Program-made: the position numbers and the translations under genes
Assembly: GCA_905250125.1 (NCBI GenBank)
Contig: CAJNOL010000119.1
Location: 124,001 to 188,000 of the forward strand
Reading direction: 5' to 3'
DNA length: 64,000 nucleotides
From: Rotaria sordida
Taxonomy: Eukaryota; Rotifera; Eurotatoria; Philodinida; Philodinidae
Shown here: positions 24,544 through 35,907 of the stretch, one piece after another
Layout of the letters: each line of letters begins with the position of its first letter
How positions within the stretch are numbered: position 1 is the stretch's first letter
The notes under the pieces: model-generated
Databases searched by the model: none
What the model was told of the DNA's origin: nothing
Seen by the model: only the letters and a program-made list of their open reading frames with translations

Positions 24544-27500
24544 TATACAGATAGGTTAGTTATTTAAATAGATATATATTTAGATTACGATGTTTTTATA
24601 TATACATATTATGTAGGAATTCACAACTATTATTTTGCATGTATCAATATGATGATCACTTGGTTCTTCTGTTCTTAAATTATGTGTTCTTTTCCACAGA
24701 TTAATTTACTTATATTTAAACTTAAAAATAGTGCAGCCACCTCATTACTATCGACCACAAGAAACAAGCCTTTTCTTTTGGTTGCTTTTTGTTTTTCATT
24801 AATTTTTCGTTTTATGGGTTTATAAAATATTTTTGTCTATTGTATTGCTGCTAGTGTGTTTTTTTATTACGTTTTTTGTTTTGCGATCTTCATTGTGTAT
24901 TATTGTTTGATTATTTTCCAATTCACAAGTTGATCAATGTTTGCATCTATTTTTATATGTGATTGCAATAAAAGAATATTAAATTCAAAAGATAAACTCA
25001 TTTTCTGATTTTCGATATGTGTCATAACATGCAGGTATTTGAACAGAAAAAAAAAAGAAGAACTATGGAATTTAGATCTATGATGTAATATTTAATTTAA
25101 TGAAAAGTATCGTTCGATAATGATTAATATATAAGTGATTTTAACTTTTGTCATAAGGAGTGAAAATTGAAAACACTAACAAGCTGTTTTTCATTCTTCT
25201 TATTAGTTCGTTCAATGTTTCAGATAATCAAGTATGAATTTTATCTGTTATACTGAAAAGAACAAACACATTTGTATTTCTTGTCAAACAATCTGAAACT
25301 ATAAACATTAGACAAAAAAATAACTTGCATTTATCATTGATTTCGAATCTTAAGATTTCATAAGAAAGTTATTATTCATCAAGACTCGAAGGCAAGAGAA
25401 TAATAGCAGAACTCTGGACATCTGTAAAGGTGTTGATAAGTGTGTGGATATGTCTTTCGATTCTCTGTTAATCCATACTGATATCCTTGCATCGTTTAGT
25501 CGAGTTTTTAGTACTAATTCTGTACCTGTTAAATATATTATGTAAAATTTAGCATATCTAACGTCATGGTTAATTATTGATGAGTTAAGACAATAATATG
25601 TAAGAAAAAATATCCACGCAGATTGTTTTAGAAAAAAGTACACATTAAAAATCATGTGTGAATTATATGTTTACACAATACTGTTATGGGAAAATCGACT
25701 AACAAATTGAAAATAATCTTCTGTGTTTCTACAATTTGACTACATTAGTTATGAATAAGATCCTAATGAAAATGATAACTAAAAATACACACAACAAAGT
25801 AAAACATATCTCAGAATTGTAATTCTTTGTAACAAAGAAGAAAATAGCATTCTTTTTTTTTTTTTTGTATGATCCAATAAATATTGATCTGCTTCTGTAA
25901 AATACCAGATGACAATTATATAATCAAATTAATATATACATTCCCAAACTGATACCATTAGAAAAAATGCTGTTAGTATCATTTTTCTAATGTTTTGATC
26001 ATTTTATACATAGAAACTACATATGGTTTTCATCAATATTCAAGAAATCGAACGCTTTTTTTTTCTTTTAAAAACAAAGTAATCTGTCAATATTTTTAAA
26101 AGACATAACATCAAACAAGAAATCAATTGATGGATCTTATTTCTTAGAAAAATAATTCAATATATGACTAGAAGGGATTGTCTATTAATATTGGCATTGT
26201 ATTGGCAGCTGCTATATTATGTTTATAGATAAAGATATTATCTGACAAGGAATACACACACGGTTGAATTTTATCTTTAATTGCACTTTTTTTTTTCGAC
26301 AATATTCTTTAAAACAAAATAATTCTAAATAAAATTATATTCATTTATAGTATTCTAATATATAATAAAAGATCGAACGACGCCCTTCACTGCTCTTGTC
26401 AGTCTTCATCTCTTTCTCTGTATATATACATATATATCTATTGTTTGTTAATTTAGCTTTCGTCTGTTCAACAGTTCATCATCATCGTCGTCGTTGTTCA
26501 TTTGTGTTCGGGTGTGATTTTGTTTATTTTAAACTACGAAGAATAATTATCTTTCTCATATAGATATATTCAGATTTCTATTCTCTTGTTTTCATAACAG
26601 TTTATACATAGATACGACGTACGTTCAATCTTATGTATAAAGAAAATACTTGAAAAAATAATAATGAATTTTTATACATATTAATGCTTCTTCCTTCTTT
26701 CTATAATCATGTGATGATTGAATAGCAAACAGTAAGAGACTTGATGAAAATATAGAATAGAAAAAAAAAAAAACATTGCGTCAATATGTATATTCAAGTT
26801 ATTTAAATCGCATATTGAGATTGAAGAGATCAAAGCGACTCGAATTTCAATGCATCGTTCTAAAGTAATGTAGAAACGGATTAGTCATCATCCATAATGA
26901 TAATAATGATGAAAGAAGAAGAAGAAAAGAAAAAAAGCAAGTTAGCAAATAATAAACGATGTATCTATCAGTAACTGAAAACTCTTATATGAAATAAGGA
27001 AAATTTTCATTAAATCAAGAATCACAATAATTTGCATACAGTCGTGATTTTTACATGTATAAGACGAATAAATATTACACAGATTTTTATTTCCGATGTT
27101 TTTTTTTTTTGTTTTGAAAATAAATTGTTTCAACACTATTTGTGAGATGAACAAAATTGTAATCTCAGTTCAAAAAAACAAATGATTGATCTATATAGAT
27201 CTAAATAAAAAAAAAAAAAAAAAAACTTTCGAACTATTCATATAAAGGTGGATATTGATTTGTCATGCATCTGTTCATTTCAATCGTTAGTTGCTTACAT
27301 TTATATGAATGAGTGATGATTATAATAAAATAATCTTCGGTTTCCTGTCATTCATTGTGAACTGTCAATAATTGCCGACCACCCATTTTTTTTTTGATGG
27401 TTTGATGAAGCTGATAAGTAAGCGTCGAGTAGTGTGTGTGTGTGTGTGTGCATGTGTGTGAGTAAGAGAAGCAAAGACCGAAAAGACAATGAAATTAAAA

Positions 27501-29115
27501 ATTCATTTTCATTCGAAGTGTCTCATCATCATATTGATTAGATGATTGCCATCGTCTAAAAAACTGTTTCTAGTAATATAAGCGAGTTTGTTGACAGGCA
27601 CTTCCCCTGATAATAGCCAGATCTAGCTGTCTCTATCTGTGCATTAATACTCGTCTGTCACTTTAACTTTTCTTTCTTTGGCTCTCTCTATTCTGATTGA
27701 TTTGCTGCTGTACAATTCTTTTTCTCTCGATGCATGTGTGAATGTATAGATGTTCGTTTTTTTTCTTTTTTTCTTTTTTCTCTTGTTCATTGGTCATAGC
27801 TGCTACATGTTCTCGTCATTGTGCATCCACTTGTTGTTAGTTTCTTTCTTCCACCATTATACATTTACATAGACTCGATCGATGATGATGATGATGATGA
27901 TCGCCATTATCATCAACATATTGTAGGTCAATATCGAAACGAGCAAGTTTATTGAACAAACGAATAAGCCAATTTCACACGTCGGACGTAGTCTAATACA
28001 GATAGGCAATTACGCTACTGTTCTTTTTCTACTTTATTTTAACGATATAAAAACGAGAGAAAAATAAGAGCAATTGACGTGTAAGTAAGTTTATTTTCTT
28101 TTCATTCATATTAAACAATAAGAGATGAATTTGAACAGCTGATGATAAAGTTCTTCTTATCAGCGATTTTTTAGAGTATACATGTGATAGATATCTATTC
28201 TCTCTCTCTCTCTCTCACGTTTCATAAGCAATCGTTATAAATATATGTTTGACATTTATATAGGACTGTTAAATTGAAAAGTATGATAAGTGAAAAATGT
28301 CTATTCATGTGAACACTATTTGATCTTTCATTTGCTGTTAAATTGAGATAGACCATTGCGTCAGAAATTTTTTCATCCATTGATTTAGAATAGACAGACA
28401 TGATCCAAACAAATATACAGATGCCCTTTTGTTTCTTGATCTTTTTTTTCCCATACACACATGTAGCTGAACCATGAACACTGTACGAATGGATGATGAT
28501 GAATGAGCCTATTCATTCAAGGTTATATGCTTGACGAACACACGTCTGTACGCGTGTTTGCTGTCCGATCAACGATCAGTTGAAGAACGTGAGAATTTAC
28601 CCTGTTCGATATTTTCACACTTAAAAAAACGAAAACAAAAAAAAAAAGAAAAGGATACTTTTATTCATCGATAGAAAGTTTCAAGTGGATAGTACTGAGA
28701 ATCTCTGATGTAACTGTTTCCAACTAGATGATTGTGTAGGAAAAAAAAACAAAAAAGAAAAGAAGTTTATCTGTATGGGTGCAGAATGGCAAGATATTAT
28801 GAGCAGACATAAGATTACAATCTTTCTATGTATTACGCAGCTATCGTCATGAATAAGATAACTGATAATAGATTGTTTTGTGCAACTATCGATCCAAAGT
28901 GATAGCGTATATTGAATGAACTGTTATTTGGATTTATCATTTTTTCTTTTATTACAATTTCGTATGTTGATTAGAATTGTTATTATATGATTGAACACTT
29001 ATAATCCATTATTCTTGAAGAATTCAATAGTATTATCATACGATTGATTGTCTCAATAGACTCTTAATGGAAATAGATTATTTTTATTTTATTTTAGATT
29101 TTATCTAATTTTCAA
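24544..29115. other. Long noncoding 5' region of FGFRL1-like gene
   Basis: It begins with the syntaxin 3' UTR (AATAAA at 24,967-24,972). The rest is 4 kb without a coding frame, the longest such stretch here. It contains a hairpin (25,956-25,969 with 25,980-25,992), a GT microsatellite (about 27,436-27,451), a GAT run (27,882-27,902) and a CT run (28,199-28,216). Its CT-rich, CATC-rich parts (26,390-26,520, 27,600-27,900) are less AT-rich than ordinary spacer. I suspect noncoding first exons or regulatory DNA for the receptor downstream, but nothing specific can be shown. Confidence 0.45.
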
Positions 29116-31746
29116 ATGAATCAAATAATTATTCTCTTATTATCTTTCTTCTTCGAAAACATTATTGCACGAGGTATGTAATAAAAAATTGTTCGATCCA
29201 ATAAAACATTTGTACCTCAAAAAAAAAAAAATAAACAAACAAACAAAGATTTTGATTTTTTAAATTGAGTTATTCATCGTCAAGCTTACAGAATGCCTGT
29301 CATTATATCATACATAAATCGATTATAATGTATTTTGTTAAAACATTCAAAGTGTTCATTCAAAATTAACATAGTTATTATAATAAGTCTGAAGTGGCCT
29401 TTGCATTTTTATTAGCAAATATGTCCTTAGATTATTCTCAATATTTCTCATGAATTATCTAATCTAAATTTCTGAAATTCATTCGAAATTTCCATTCTTA
29501 GATTATGATTATCAAATATTTTATATTTTTTAATTATAAAATCTAAAATATATGATTTTTAGGTCCACCTACTCTGTTACCCAATACATCGAATTTTGTT
29601 ACATTAGATATAAATGAAAATAATTCAATTGAATTACATTGTCCAGTTATTATTACACCTGATTTATCAATTCAATGGTCAAAAAATAATGAAGATTTAG
29701 ATCCTATGTGGTCATCATCAAATTTAGTTATTAAACGATTCATATTAAAAATTCATCAAGCACATTCAACTGATGCTGGTTTATATAAATGTAATGTTGT
29801 CAATGGATTTGGTAGTATACAAGCACAATTTCGAATTAATATTAAATGTAAGTATTTGTTGAAATTTTATTCGATATTTATTAAATAAACAATTTATTCT
29901 TATGATTATAGCAAATAGAACAATATCAAATAATAATGCTAAAAATAATGAACAACAGAATGTAATAAATTGGGATTTAGATTCATTGAGTGGAGGTATT
30001 TTATTGTTTAATATTAAATATGATTTTAAATTGAATTTTTCTTTTTTTTGTTATAGAAGCACCAGAATTTATTTCACGAAATGATGATGGTCAAATAGGA
30101 CCAACTAAAGTTATTCAACCGGAAGGTACAACTGTACAATTGAAATGTTTAGCATCTGGTAAACCAACACCAGAAATACGATGGAAGAAAAATGGTAAAA
30201 CTTTATCAGAAGATGAATATGGTGTTACACAGTAAGTTTCGATTTTATGTCTTTTATTTGATTATATTATAGTTTTCTTTTTTTTTTTTTTTTGTAGAAC
30301 GCAAATATTAATAGTTAAAGATTTACGTCAATCAGATACTGGTAATTATACATGTGAATTATTCAATTCATTTGGAGCTATCAATACTACATATATTCTT
30401 GTTGTTACAGGTAACAAATAAACAGAAAAATTAAGTTATTTTCTTTGAAAAATTTTTTTTTTTTTTTTATCAGAAAAATTACAATTTTTTGGTAACGATC
30501 CTCAAAATACAAGTGTTGAAAGAGGTAAAACAGCTATACTTTATTGTCGTGTTCAAACAAATGATCCAACAACAAAAATTCAATGGTTAAAAAAAATTGA
30601 TACTCAACAATCATTTCGACCTGATGCTATTGTATTTGGTTCAGAACAATATGAAAATATTGAACAATCTCAAGAATTACAATCACAACAATATTCAAAT
30701 AATATTCTTTCAAAATCATTAGTCTTTTCATCGATTACTCCTAAAGAAGGTGGACAATATATTTGTTTAATTCAAAATGATAAAGCTACTAATTATAAAA
30801 AAGCTTTTATTAATATTATTGATAATCGTGAAAGTAAGAAAAATAATGCATGATTATTATTGTCTAACTTACGAAAATCTATTCAAATTTATTCATTAGA
30901 CATGAAGTTTTAGAGACAATCGTTATAGAACTGAGGCTAAGTTTCAAACCTGATCGTTGTATATTTGTCTAAAATATAATATGATAGTCATTTATTTTTC
31001 ATGAAATAAATGAAGTATTGATCAATGATCAGAAAACAATTCATTATATTTCAGTTTAAATTTTCGATAGTTAAGTATTATGGAAAGAAAGGCTTTTGTC
31101 TTGCTTTCAAGTAGAAATAGAAATGATCTTTATTGAAATTTTAGAATGATTAGAACAAAAGAAACAATATGCTTACTTTCTCCTCAAAAAGAGTAAATGA
31201 TAGACTAAAAAGCTGTATTTTGTTATAAACAGAAGTATTTTAAGAGATTTAAATGACATATTCTTATATTCTATGCTATTTATTTACTTTTTTTTTTTAA
31301 ATTCTAAGAATATTTGAAGTATTTCATTTGTCATTCGAAATTATATTTTCTTCTTTTTTCTAGGTGTAACACATTCGACAAATATCAATAATAATTTATT
31401 CTATGTGATTATCATTCCTCTATGTATACTTGGTCTTATTCTCTTTTTTATTTTTTGTTTTCGTCATCGACGTCGAAAAGCTAGCCATCATCATAATCCA
31501 CATTCACATTCTAGTGATGTTGTAAAATCTTCTATAAAACCTCGACAACCATTAATTCATCATAATGGTACTATGGTTCCATCAACAACAACTCGAACAA
31601 GTAATGATTATATTGCTAATAGTATTGATTCAATACCAGTTACGAGACAATATCAACAACATCAACGATATGGACCACCTCTTTCATCTGATCTTGCATC
31701 ACTCACTAGTTCTAATTTATATTATGCACGAGTACAAGCTCTTTAA
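29116..31746 (+). CDS. FGFRL1-like receptor: three Ig domains, TM, no kinase
   Basis: Seven exons: 29116-29173, 29563-29847, 29912-29995, 30057-30231, 30298-30410, 30474-30833, 31364-31746 (485 aa; human FGFRL1 is 504). A short signal peptide (IIILLLSFFFENIIARG) precedes three Ig domains: SIELHCPV to DAGLYKCNVVNGFG; TTVQLKCLASGKPTPEIRWK to DTGNYTCELFNSFGAINTTY; and KTAILYCRV with KIQWLKKI to EGGQYICLIQND. Residues 370-391 are a membrane segment, followed by RHRRRK, a His-rich HHHNPHSH and a ~75-residue tail without kinase. Ig order, the NGFG and GAIN(T/A)TY motifs, WLK in Ig3 and a His-rich tail all fit FGFRL1, the kinase-less FGF receptor. FGFRL1 binds FGF/heparin and promotes adhesion. Ig3 contains a Gln/Ser-rich insertion. 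A 5' UTR acceptor (TATTTTAG at about 29,097) suggests an upstream noncoding exon. Confidence 0.88.
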
Positions 31747-33463
31747 AATTTATACTAAATCAAATAGTTAACAGTGATACAATGGCAACTTTGATCTTTT
31801 TCTTAGAAATAATAATAATCTATGATGCTTGTTTTTTGTTTGTATAATAAGAATTCTTGTTCATTTCTTTTTTTTTTTTGTGTTTATTCGGCTAATATAT
31901 TGTGTATTTAAATAGAAGTTTAAAAAAAAAATAATTCATAATTATTTAATAGACTAAAATTTGTAAAATGAAAAATTTAAATATAGTTAGATATTTTAAC
32001 TATAAGAGAGAAACTAGAGTAAGAGTGTAAGTGTGGACAAAAAGAAGACCTCACGCTCACGCTCGTACTCACATTCACATCCTCCCTTAAAACTCTTCTA
32101 TGATAGTAATTTTTGTAAAAAACAACTGTTGATTAGTTTTGCTTTATAATGAATAATCAGTTAGATTTTATTTCATGGCCATTTACAGTTTACGATATTT
32201 AGAAGATTTTTATACAGCAGAGTAAACTGTTGAAAAATTGTGCAAATCTTTTTCGTTGATATAAAAACTAAAAGACAAGTTGCAAGATAATTATCAACTG
32301 TTTTATTCAACAGTTATATAATATTTCACAGTAATTTATAGACGACGAATTCCAATAAGACCATGATGTTTTCGATTAGAAATTTATAAGGGAATTGTTA
32401 GAGGTATTTCCTATCACTTAGTTTTGTGCTGTCCGATATGACTTCATTGGTTCGTGACATACTCTGCTCCAAATTTCTAAAAACCACTTTTTTTTCATAT
32501 TTCTGCGAAGTTACATACACTAGACTCAGCTTTTCAAATTGATCATGAATATCGTGTTTAACATCGAAAAAGATTGAGTTTTGATGATGAAAAACGCATA
32601 TGACTGCTAAATTGATTTTATAGTAGTTTTTTACTGTAGCATGTTTTTTCCACATAAAAATAATATAGAAACATTAGCTTTTATTCTTTTAAATATATTA
32701 TTATGAGCAAAATTATGTGTTTCATATATTCCAAGTCAAATTAACTACCGAAAACATTGATACCTTATTATAATATCGAAAAAAAAAACTTGAAAGTATT
32801 CTTAAAAGTGGGTAGTCTGGTTTTCGATCAGAAATTTTACTACTAAAATTTGGCTTGATGTAAAAAAACCACAGTTTTGAAATGGGTATTAGGTGTCTCG
32901 CCATATGTCAACGTGGACAAAAGGTCCTACTACATGCAATTAAAAATATTTTGATTCCATGAAGCTCGAAACATGTGTATATTGTAAAATTGGATTTTTC
33001 GTGATATGTATGATCATATCACGCGTTGCAAACTAGATGTTGATGACTATAACGAAGATTCTCTAGATAATCGTTTTAATAATAAGTACAGTGTTTTCGA
33101 TCTATCTTTCAAAGATTTTTGTCACATATTTCTCATTGAAATGAGTCAGGTTTTGCAATCTTTTTCACATAAGCATACTGTCTATTGCTCATTTTTTTAT
33201 CACTTAGCAACGTCTTCTCAGAATCAAGATCAAACGTGCTCGATAAGATAAAACACAAAACAACAGTGAAGAAGAGCTTTCAAATTGCGAACTTTTCAAC
33301 AGACAAACAGCTTGATATTTCATAAGTTCGAAACTTTATAGCTTTTAAAAGGTCTTTTAAATTAATGTTTCATTGAATCTATCAATTGATATATGATAAT
33401 GCCATTAAGTGCAGAGAAATTTTGTTTTTTGGGTTAATTAATGTGCTTTATCGAATGGCCAAC
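31747..33463. other. Intergenic, nothing recognised
   Basis: The 3' UTR of the FGFRL1-like gene probably occupies the first few hundred bases. After that I see AT-rich sequence with no supported gene; ORFs at 32.4-33.25 kb have no protein-like composition. Confidence 0.45.
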
Positions 33464-33466
33464 TTA

Positions 33467-34090
33467 CAAGGGAACCTTCCCAGGTACCAGAGCGCTTTTC
33501 AGTCGGAGTTTTGTGCATCTTGTAGCCTATAGTGAGCTATGTCTATGGTAAAAAAGTTCGGACCTCTGGCTTGTTTCTGTGGAAATATCAAGCTTCTAGT
33601 GAATTTTCTCTATAGTAGGCCTACATTAGCAGCAAAGCTATACTTTCTAATTTTGACCTGAAACTTTGCCTCCATAAAGGCCTCAGCTAGACTAGTTGGC
33701 ATAAAAAATTTCAAAATTTTTGAATAAAGTCTTTCTGAGATATGAAACTATCAAGGTATAGTGTCTTTTTTCATAAATAATACATATAGTATGCATTTTT
33801 TTCAAAGCTTCGTGTCTTAGAGAGACTTTACTCAAAACTTTTGAAATTTTTTTGTGCAAACTAATCAAGCTGGGGCCCCTATGGAGGCAAAGTTTCAGAT
33901 CAAAATTAGAAAGTATGGCTTTGCTGCGAATGTAGGCGTACTATAGAGAAAATTCACTAGAAGCTCGATATTTCCACAGAAACAAGTCAGAAGCCCGAAC
34001 TTTTTTAACCATAGACATAGCTCACTATGGGCTACAAGATGCGCGAAATTCCGATTGAAAAGCGCTCTGGCACCTGGGAAAGTTCCCTTG
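33467..34090. mobile_element. 624-bp palindromic MITE, PIF/Harbinger-like (copy 1)
   Basis: Nearly the whole element is an inverted repeat with a centre near 33,780. The termini are CAAGGGAACCTTCCCAGGT and the complement of the same at 34,072-34,090. It is flanked on both sides by TTA (33,464-33,466 and 34,091-34,093), a 3-bp target duplication typical of PIF/Harbinger transposons (TWA). It shares length and sequence blocks with the copy at 40,335. No ORF, so it is non-autonomous. It sits about 160 bp beyond the stop codon of the Aurora-like kinase. Confidence 0.85.
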
Positions 34091-34093
34091 TTA

Positions 34094-34252
34094 GTTTGTT
34101 TTTTCTTTTATTATATTTTTTTCAAATATTACCATAAAATTACAATTCGCTCATTCATTTATCACATTTTATATATATATATATATAATATTCTTCGAAA
34201 AGAAAAAAAAAAGAAAGAAAAAATCTGACATATAATACAATTCATCTTATAA
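34094..34252. other. 3' flank of Aurora-like kinase gene
   Basis: AT-rich spacer between the foldback element and the kinase stop codon, with a TA run at 34,171-34,186. It probably contains the kinase 3' UTR. Confidence 0.4.
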
Positions 34253-35440
34253 TTATTGTGTATTGTTTTGAGAATGATGCATTGAAGCAAAATAGTGAAG
34301 TGTTTCATTAAGAAAATTAATTTGTGCAAATGTTCGAATAAAATTATGTTCAAAGACATTTGATATTGTTAAACGTTGTTGTCGATCATATTTAAGTAAA
34401 TGATTTATAAAATGACAAGCATCAGTATGTATACAATCGGGTAATATATAATCACATGATAAAATACGTTTTTTTGTTACACTTAATTCTGGATCATAAA
34501 AAGGTGTTGTACCAACAAGTAATTCATATGTTATTATACCTAAACTCCATAAATCAGCTGATTCTTCATATGGAATAGGTGATTTTATTGTTGTTGAATC
34601 AATAGATGAACATGATAAATCATCAACATTAACATCTTCATTTTCAATAACTTCAGGTGCCATATAATCCATTGTACCAATATATTGTGTTCTTCTTGAA
34701 CTTGGACAATGAAGTGCAAGACCAAAATCAGCTAATTTTATTTCATGAAATTGTCCTAAAAGTATATTTTCTGGTTTTAAATCACGATGCATAATTTTTA
34801 AACGATGACAATAATTTAATGCATCAGCTATTTGATATATAAATGTTGCTGTTCGTGTATTATCTAAACGTTGATAACGTTTTAAATATGAAGCTAATGT
34901 ATCATTAGCTGCATATTCAAGTATAACATATATACGATTTGAATCATAGAAAAAATCATACATCCGTAATATATGTTTATGAAATAAACGCATATGAATT
35001 TCAAGTTCACGTATTAATTGATGTTCTTGTTGATATTGTCGAATGATTGATTTCTACAAAAATAGTACATTTGAAATAAATTTAATAATTTTGAATTTAT
35101 ATATATATAGATATATAAATACCTTAATTACTTTAAGAGCACAAAGAAAACCTGTTTTCTTTTCTTCAACTAGAATTACAGTTGAATAAGAACCTTCTCC
35201 TAATCGTCGACCAATATTAAAATCATCAATAGACCATTTTTTATTATGTTTTTCATTCTGTTGTTGTTGTTGTTGTTGTTGTTGTTGAATTTTGGATTGA
35301 TATGGTGTAACAATATTCGATACATCCATAGAAACATGATCCGATGGTGATTTTAGTACGTCTTCAGAAAATATATACGAATCTTTTCGAATATTAATAG
35401 TCGCTCGCATAGGCATCGAAGATGACACATTTTTTATCAT
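34253..35440 (-). CDS. Aurora-like serine/threonine kinase, divergent
   Basis: Two exons (complement): 35123-35440 and 34253-35053 (372 aa). An N-terminal extension of ~68 residues contains a run of ten Gln. The kinase domain begins WSIDDFNIGRRLGEGSYSTV, colinear with Aurora WALEDFEIGRPLGKG. The VAIK lysine is Lys103 (ALKVIK), the alpha-C Glu is in IRELEIH, the hinge is ILEYAANDTL, the catalytic loop is HRDLKPEN (Asp197), and DFG is present (Asp215). RTATFIYQIADALNYCH and PSSRRT are Aurora signatures. Differences: Aurora's two adjacent activation-loop threonines (RRTT) read RRTQ here, DFGW is DFGL, the Gly-loop is GEGSYS, and about 20 extra residues lie between APE and DLWSLG. PLK4-like features are absent. 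It has every catalytic residue, so it is probably active but differently regulated. Role (mitotic or meiotic) is unknown. Confidence 0.85.
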
Positions 35441-35907
35441 TCTAAATATATGTATATATATATATATATATATTCTTTTAAATAGTTAATAGTAAGAGAG
35501 AAGAAAAAGCTCTTGTTCCAAACGATAACATTATGTTAGCATTTGTCATCGATAAAGAGCAATTCTTTCTTTCTCTGAAGATTCTTCCTCGTTTTATCAA
35601 TGTTTCAAAATAATCTGCGATTTTCTTACAAAAAAAGAAAAAAAATGTACACATCATCACATGGTGTGTATGTGTGTGTGTGAGAAGAAAAGTAAATGAT
35701 GTCAAAGATAAAAGAAAGAAATAAAGACATCAATAACAGAGAATATAGAAACCAAATATTGATATGCAAAGAAAAATTATAGAATGGTAATTATTTCAAA
35801 AACAAAAGAAAAAAAAAACAAACTAAGATCGAGAGTGAGAAAGACGAAAATAATAAAAAAATTCGTCAAAAAGAAAAAAAAAAGAAAGAAAAACCAATGG
35901 AATTAAA
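35441..35907. other. Intergenic between Aurora-like kinase and CERT
   Basis: Contains a TA run (35,452-35,473) and a GT run near 35,665-35,680. It presumably holds the 5' UTR of the kinase and the 3' UTR of CERT. No gene seen. Confidence 0.45.

Noticed and set aside
27436..27902. GT and GAT microsatellites as possible regulatory elements
   Set aside because: Simple repeats of this size occur many times in the window and nothing ties them to a function.
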